Source: DAOUJW01 sp034421015
Lineage (GTDB): Bacteria > Chloroflexota > Dehalococcoidia > Lucifugimonadales > UBA2985
Assembly: GCA_034421015.1 (NCBI GenBank)
Contig: DAOUKT010000011.1
Coordinates: forward strand, 1-26,838
Length of the DNA stretch: 26,838 bases
Direction of reading: 5' to 3'
The notes under the pieces are model-generated. The model was not told the DNA's origin, did no database searches, and worked only from the letters and a program-made list of their open reading frames with translations. Every line of letters starts with the position of its first letter. The first letter of the stretch is position 1. The position numbers and the translations under genes are program-made. This document shows, piece after piece, positions 22,503-26,838 of this stretch.

Positions 22503-23702
22503 CTACCACGCCTCCTGAAGGAACCGGGTCAGCTCTGCAACGTCCGCGATGCGGCGGGAGGCCTCGCCAAAGGAGGGCTGGGCCGCGTCGTCGCGGGCGA
22601 TGGCCTCAAGGTCGGATTCCGGCACGTCCAGGTCTCGTATGCGGGACGCCACGCCGATGGACCGCAGGAAGCTGTCCACGGCTTGGGTAGCCTCCTCAGC
22701 GGCCTCGGCGTCGGACGAGCCGATCTTTCTCACGCCCATGAGCTCGGCCAGCCGCGCCTGTCCCTCCAGCGCGACCTCCCGGTTGCGGCGCATAGCCGTG
22801 GTCAGCAGCACGGCGTTGGACGCCCCCTGTCCCACGTGCCCATAGCGATACCTCAGCTGCCGGTCAAGGGTGGTGGCGACGCCCCGTATGCCCGCTGAGG
22901 GCGCATCGGCGGCGCGGTTGGAGATGATGGCGGCCGCGCCCAGCTGAATGCGGGGCTTCAGGTCGTCGGGGTCGGCCACCAGCCTTGGCAGGTACTCCAG
23001 GGACAGATCCAGGGCCTGCCGCAGGTCGGCGTAGGCGAATGGGTTGAGGTTCGGCGACTGCAAGCCGCCCACGACCGCGGTGAAGGTGTTGGCGGCCGTG
23101 TCCAGGAACAGGGGCAGGGGCGCGGTCAGCAGCGCCTCGCCGTCCAGGATGATGGACGCCGGGCGCGCCTTGGGGTCGAAGAGCTCCAGGCGGTACGGGG
23201 GCTTGTCGTCCATGACGGCAGCGCCGCCGCGGTTGGCGCCGTTGGTGGGCGTGGTGAGTACCAGGACGTTGGGCACCTTGGGCTGCAAGAGTCGGGGGCT
23301 GACCGGCGGCTGGCCGGGCGGGTACTTGGTGCAAAGCTCCTGGGGAGTGCCGTTCTCCGCCATGAGGATGGTTATGGCCCGGGCCGTGACCACCGCGCTA
23401 CCCCCGCCGACCGCGACGATCATGTCCGCCTGCGCGGCCTTGGCGGCCTCGACACCTGCCATGACCAGGGGTATTGGCGACTCACGCTTTGCGCCGTCGT
23501 AGGAGTCTGCGAACAGCTCGCCCAACTCCTCCCTGACGCGCTCAAGGAGGCCGGTGGTGCGAGCGACGGTCTCGCTGCACACGACGAAGGCGCGTTTGGC
23601 CTCCAGTCTCTGCGCCTCCCTTTTCAGGTTGGACAGGGCGTCGACGCCCGCGTAGAGCCGGGCCGCAGGGCTGAGGTATCTGAAGGACGATGTCAGGTCC
23701 AT
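22503..23702 (-). CDS. Iron-ADH/maleylacetate-reductase-like protein lacking metal ligands
   Basis: This 399-residue protein has the fold of group III (iron-containing) alcohol dehydrogenases, with a nucleotide-binding N-terminal half (MIVAVGGGSAVVTARAI, 94-110) and a helical C-terminal half. The family motif GGGSxxDxAK is altered: Val104 replaces the Asp. Of the four usual metal ligands only Asp201 remains; the three His positions appear as Asn205, Thr277 and Gln292 (DTAANTF, VATTLDRQL, GQGASNA). It may be metal-independent, or bind ligand without catalysis. The start at 23702 follows AAGGAGA, 23 bases behind the CoA-transferase stop, so the two form an operon. Maleylacetate reductase-like annotation is a family guess. 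Confidence 0.8.
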   Translation of the reverse strand: MDLTSSFRYLSPAARLYAGVDALSNLKREAQRLEAKRAFVVCSETVARTTGLLERVREELGELFADSYDGAKRESPIPLVMAGVEAAKAAQADMIVAVGGGSAVVTARAITILMAENGTPQELCTKYPPGQPPVSPRLLQPKVPNVLVLTTPTNGANRGGAAVMDDKPPYRLELFDPKARPASIILDGEALLTAPLPLFLDTAANTFTAVVGGLQSPNLNPFAYADLRQALDLSLEYLPRLVADPDDLKPRIQLGAAAIISNRAADAPSAGIRGVATTLDRQLRYRYGHVGQGASNAVLLTTAMRRNREVALEGQARLAELMGVRKIGSSDAEAAEEATQAVDSFLRSIGVASRIRDLDVPESDLEAIARDDAAQPSFGEASRRIADVAELTRFLQEAW

Positions 23703-23725
23703 GTGGGGGTCTCCTTTTGCTAATC

Positions 23726-25036
23726 TCAGGGCACGTCCGGCATCATGTCCATGCCTATGTGCCCCTCCGCCTCCAGCCGGGCGTACTCCTCGTCGGAGAC
23801 GCCCAGAATCTCCTTGTAGACGTACTCGTTGTGCTCGCCCAGGAGGGGCGCGGCCTCCCGCAGCCTGTTGGGCGTCCTGGACATGGCCCAGCCCGGGCCG
23901 TGGTACCTGAGCGTGCCAACCTCCTCGTGGTCGAGGGTCTGGTAGAAGCCCCGGTCGACCATCTGTGGGTCTTCCAGAATCTCCAGGTCGTCCAGCACGG
24001 GGCCGGATGGCACCCCCGCCGCCTGGAGCGTGTCGAAGACCTCACGAGGCTCCAGTCCACTCGTCCAGTCGTTGACGATGGCGTCGAGGTCGTCCTGGTT
24101 GCTCCAGCGTGAGGCGGCGTCGGCAAAGCGGGGGTCGGTGAGAAGCTCCGGCCTGCCCATCGCCCCGCAGAGGCTCTCCCACTCCCGGTCGCTGCCGACG
24201 GCAATCGTCGCCCACTTCTCCTCGCCCCTGCACCGGTACGCGCCGTGGGGCGCCATGTGGTAGTCCCGGTTGCCGATGGTGCCCCGCACCCGGCCGTTCA
24301 TGTTGTAGTCCATTATGGGGTCAGCCATCACGGGGATGAAGTTCTCAGACAGGCACATCTCCACCATCTGCCCCTTGCCCGTGCGGTCCCGGTACCAGAG
24401 AGCGGACAGCACAGCGAAGGCCGACGCCGCGCCCGCCGCAGCGTCCGCGGCCACGGTGTCGCCGCGCATGGAGGGGTCGACGTTCGGGTAGCCCTTGATG
24501 TGGTGGTGTCCGACTACGCCGTCGACGTGCAGCCCCAGGCATCGGTAGTTGGCGTAGGGCCCCGTCAGGCCGAAGGCCGGCATCCGTATCATGACGATGT
24601 CCGGCCTGATCTCTTTGAGCCACTCGTAGCTTATGCCCAGCCTGTCCACTGTCTCCGGCACGTTGTTCTCAATGAATACGTCCGCCGTCTCTACCAGCCT
24701 GGCGAGGATATCCCTGCCCTCCGGCCTGAGAAGGTCGACGGTCATGCTCTTGCGGCTTCTGAGGGTTGCTGTGAACTGGGTGAACCTGTTCCAGGGCCGG
24801 GGGCCGGCCTCCCAGTTGGGGAAGACCATGCCCGGGGCGTTGGAGGCCCTGGCCTGGTCCACCAGCGACTGGGGGACTTTGGCGTACTGGCCCCGGGTGC
24901 CGGGTCGCATGGTCTGGAGGTTCTCCAGGCGGATGACCTCCGCGCCCCAGTCGCCCAGGAACTGGGTGGCGTATGGCCCGGCGGCTATCTGGGTCAGCTC
25001 GATTATGCGTATGCCTTCAAGGGGCAGCTCTGCCAT
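23726..25036 (-). CDS. Family III (CaiB/BaiF) CoA-transferase
   Basis: This 436-residue cytoplasmic enzyme moves CoA between acyl acids. The N-terminal CoA-binding motif is LEGIRIIELTQIAAGPYATQFLGDWGAEVIRLE (6-38; key parts IRIIELTQ, AGPYATQFLGDWGAEVIRLE), with DVFIENNVPETVDRLG in the middle. GDTVAADAAAGAASA carries the likely catalytic Asp in the D-x3-G position, followed by ALWYRDRTGKGQ. The C-terminal PLLGEHNEYVYKEILG is standard for the family. The ATG at 25036 follows GGAGGG at eight bases; longer in-frame starts lack this. The substrate is unknown. The operon with the iron-ADH-like gene suggests degradation or activation of an organic acid. Confidence 0.9.
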   Translation of the reverse strand: MAELPLEGIRIIELTQIAAGPYATQFLGDWGAEVIRLENLQTMRPGTRGQYAKVPQSLVDQARASNAPGMVFPNWEAGPRPWNRFTQFTATLRSRKSMTVDLLRPEGRDILARLVETADVFIENNVPETVDRLGISYEWLKEIRPDIVMIRMPAFGLTGPYANYRCLGLHVDGVVGHHHIKGYPNVDPSMRGDTVAADAAAGAASAFAVLSALWYRDRTGKGQMVEMCLSENFIPVMADPIMDYNMNGRVRGTIGNRDYHMAPHGAYRCRGEEKWATIAVGSDREWESLCGAMGRPELLTDPRFADAASRWSNQDDLDAIVNDWTSGLEPREVFDTLQAAGVPSGPVLDDLEILEDPQMVDRGFYQTLDHEEVGTLRYHGPGWAMSRTPNRLREAAPLLGEHNEYVYKEILGVSDEEYARLEAEGHIGMDMMPDVP

Positions 25037-25100
25037 CACACAGGCCCTCCGTTGATACAATAAATTCCCCATCCCTGCGGAGGCAGACCTTTGCAAAACC

Positions 25101-25195
25101 GTCATTCCGGCGGAAGCCGGAATCCAGAGACGCTGTCTGCAAGTCTGCGATGCCTTGAAAGAAACTCTTTAGATTCCCGTTTTCACGGGAATGAC
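25101..25195. repeat. Paired-hairpin repeat, complete copy
   Basis: The element runs from GTCATTCC to GGAATGAC with hairpins TTCCGGC-GGAA-GCCGGAA (25105-25122) and ATTCCCGT-TTTC-ACGGGAAT (25173-25192). The stem bases differ from the copy at 1-73 in compensating pairs. It lies between the two CoA-transferase genes. Confidence 0.8.
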
Positions 25196-25216
25196 GAGAA
25201 TGGGCGCTTACTAGCA

Positions 25217-25289
25217 AGTTACGCAAAGGTCTCCGTAGGCAGGAATCCATGTGGGGTGTGGTGTGGACTCCGGCTTTCGCCGGAGTGAC
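25217..25289. repeat. Shared segment plus single hairpin end
   Basis: Positions 25217-25248 carry the AAAGGTCTCCG..GGCAGGAATCC segment also found at 231-262. Positions 25267-25286 form ACTCCGGC-TTTC-GCCGGAGT, ending in GTGAC. It is a partial element in the 291-base gap between the CoA-transferase genes; the gap has no gene. Confidence 0.7.
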
Positions 25290-25327
25290 GGTGAAAGTGT
25301 TTTCCATTGGCCTCACATCCGGGACTC

Positions 25328-26542
25328 TCATATCACCCCCTGCCCGGACAGCCGCGACAGGTCCTCCGGCGAGCGGCCCAGTGCGTCGGAGTACACCTCG
25401 CGGTTGTGCTCGCCGAGCAGGGGCGCGGGCCTGCGGAGCTGCCAGGGCGTCTCGCCCATGATGATGGGCCGCCCCGGGTACTCGTAGCGGCCGGCCACCG
25501 GATGGTCGATCTCCACCCACATGCCCCGGTCCCGGAAGTGGCCGTCCGCCACCAGGTCTGCGGAGGTGAAGATTGCGCCGGAGATGATGTGATGCTCCTG
25601 GGCCCTGGCCCACGCCTCACGCATGGTGTGCTGCATCATCCAGGGCAGCATGATGCCCTCGTTGAAGGCCACGACGTTCTCCGGGTTCATCTGCGCCTCG
25701 CGGGTGGCGAAGCGGGGGTCGTCCGCAAGCTCAGGCCTGCCGAGCATTGCAAGGGCCTGGGGAAAGCGCGCGCCGCCCGCGCCCATGACAATGTAGCCGT
25801 CCTTGCACGGGAAGGTGCCGGAGGCGATGGTGGAGCCGGGCACGCGGCGTGGCCGCACCTGGTTGATGAACTGGGCCGATATGATGTCGGGGGAGCGTCC
25901 GTCCCTGCTGTGGGCGGCGGTCTCGAAGATGGATATGTCCACGTGCTCGCCCTGGCCGCCGCGCCTGCGACGGGCGAAGAGCGCGGTCATGGTCGCCAGC
26001 GCGCCAATCAACCCGGCCTGGTGCAAGACCACGTTGGTCCCGTACTTGACAGGCTCGCGGCCGGGCAGCCCGCGGGAGTGCATGGCCCCGCCCATGCCGT
26101 AAAGCACCATCTCGCTGGCCTTGTAGTCGCGGTAGGGGCCGGTCTGCCCGAAGTTGGAGATGGATACCACGACCAGCCCGGGGTTAGCCTCAGACAGGGC
26201 CTCGTAGGAGAGGCCGAGGGCGGGCATGACGCGAGGGGCGAAGCTTTCCACCAATACGTCCGCCTGCCGGGCCAGCTCCAGAAGCATCCGCCTGCCCGTG
26301 GAGGTCTTCAGGTTGAGGGTGACGCCCCGCTTGTTGATGTTGAGCATCAGGAAAAGGCCGCTCTTCTCCGGGTGTGGAGTGTCGTTGGGGAAGGGGCCAA
26401 GCCTGCGGGCGAAGTCGCCTCCGTCCGGGCGCTCCACCTTGATGACGTCCGCGCCGTAGTCGGCCAGCATCTTGGTGGCGTAGGGGCCGGCAATGCCGTG
26501 GGTGAGGTCCAGTACCCTTATGTCGGACAGCGCCATGTCCAT
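25328..26542 (-). CDS. Family III CoA-transferase homologue with altered active site
   Basis: This 404-residue CaiB/BaiF-family protein has the N-terminal motif VLDLTHGIAGPYATKMLADYGADVIKVE (10-37; key parts DLTHGIAGPYATKMLADYGA, VIKVE), DVLVESFAPRVM, SNFGQTGPYRDYKA, and the C-terminal PAPLLGEHNREVYSDALG. At the point where the catalytic Asp is expected (D-x3-G before the ALxxRxxxGxGxxVDIS block) the sequence is VVLHQAG, so Leu seems to replace Asp. It may use another residue or have a non-transferase role. The ATG at 26542 follows TGAGGT at seven bases. It is on the same strand as the other CoA-transferase but separated by a repeat cluster, so co-transcription is uncertain. Confidence 0.87.
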   Translation of the reverse strand: MDMALSDIRVLDLTHGIAGPYATKMLADYGADVIKVERPDGGDFARRLGPFPNDTPHPEKSGLFLMLNINKRGVTLNLKTSTGRRMLLELARQADVLVESFAPRVMPALGLSYEALSEANPGLVVVSISNFGQTGPYRDYKASEMVLYGMGGAMHSRGLPGREPVKYGTNVVLHQAGLIGALATMTALFARRRRGGQGEHVDISIFETAAHSRDGRSPDIISAQFINQVRPRRVPGSTIASGTFPCKDGYIVMGAGGARFPQALAMLGRPELADDPRFATREAQMNPENVVAFNEGIMLPWMMQHTMREAWARAQEHHIISGAIFTSADLVADGHFRDRGMWVEIDHPVAGRYEYPGRPIIMGETPWQLRRPAPLLGEHNREVYSDALGRSPEDLSRLSGQGVI

Positions 26543-26590
26543 AGCGATACCTCAGACTTGGGGCGGCGACCTGAGCGGCGCTTCTTCTCC

Positions 26591-26684
26591 GTCATTCCTG
26601 CGAAAGCAGGAATCTGAAGCGCCGTACACAAAGGCGAGTCACCTTGAATCGGACGCCCCTGGATTCCTGCCTCCGCAGGAATGG
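26591..26684. repeat. Paired-hairpin repeat, right cluster
   Basis: Hairpins TTCCTGC-GAAA-GCAGGAA (26595-26612) and ATTCCTGC-CTCC-GCAGGAAT (26663-26682) are inverted relative to each other, as in the other copies. The last border is GGAATGGTC instead of GGAATGAC. Confidence 0.75.
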
Positions 26685-26711
26685 TCGCCGCCCGCCACCC
26701 CTCACCCTCCT

Positions 26712-26838
26712 GGATTCCCGTTTTCAGAGACCTTTGCGTAACTACGGCGGCATCTTCAGAGAGCTACGTTTATCGTCATTCCCGCGAAAGCGGGAATCTG
26801 AAGTCGCCTATTAGGACGCTCTAGACCCCTGCTTTCGC
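26712..26838. repeat. Inverse mosaic segment and terminal copy
   Basis: Positions 26712-26774 resemble the inverse of about 200-262. Positions 26775-26838 are identical to 1-64, including the GTCATTCC hairpin, and are cut by the window end. Confidence 0.8.

Noticed and set aside
1..26838. Circular plasmid or phage
   Set aside because: The 64-base end match is explained by a dispersed repeat; there are no replication, partition or virion genes and the content is chromosomal metabolism.

Overview
The window reads as a stretch of chromosome from an uncultured, GC-rich bacterium. It is most likely Chloroflexota (a Dehalococcoidia/SAR202-like lineage). That placement is an inference from three things: the mix of CaiB/BaiF CoA-transferases, an iron-ADH-like protein, HEAT-repeat and Pro/Thr-rich lipoproteins; the gene style; and the dense intergenic hairpin repeats. 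There is no rRNA, tRNA, CRISPR array, phage or transposase gene that I can see. Both ends carry the same 64 bp, so this is probably a contig broken at a repeat.

Layout. 1-554: hairpin repeats, then a TATAAT box. 555-1457: HEAT-repeat protein. 1627-2589 (-) ROK sugar kinase, divergent from 2784-4187, a MoxR/Mg-chelatase-type AAA+ ATPase without its usual VWA partner. 4326-5114: alpha/beta hydrolase. 5314-6111 (-): lipoprotein. 6112-6862: gene-free, with a promoter/dyad candidate. 6863-8717: aspartate 1-decarboxylase overlapping a sarcosine/dimethylglycine-type methyltransferase, then a METTL27-type methyltransferase. 9073-11213: response regulator with a degenerate receiver, HigA-like and Phd-like antitoxins without toxins, and a bacterial GPP34 (GOLPH3-like) protein. 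11531-20548: nitrogen assimilation block with two glutamine synthetases (GSI-beta with the adenylylation Tyr, then GSI-alpha) followed by gltB and gltD. 20574-21932: LppX/PsbP-like lipoprotein with lower GC. 22091-22330: small Cys-rich protein. 22503-26542 (-): iron-ADH-like protein and two family III CoA-transferases.

The nitrogen block is a complete GS-GOGAT route, with a terminator-like hairpin in the leader of the first glnA and a long dyad just after the predicted start site of the second. The panD-methyltransferase-methyltransferase cassette is the best candidate for an undescribed pathway: it could make beta-alanine and then N-methylate it, ending in beta-alanine betaine or a related solute. 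That is a hypothesis from gene adjacency and family resemblance only.

The intergenic DNA is rich in paired hairpins bounded by GTCATTCC/GGAATGAC. Their stems change in compensating pairs between copies, which points to selection for, or propagation by, the folded form. All coordinates and family calls were made by eye; no alignment or database search was run.
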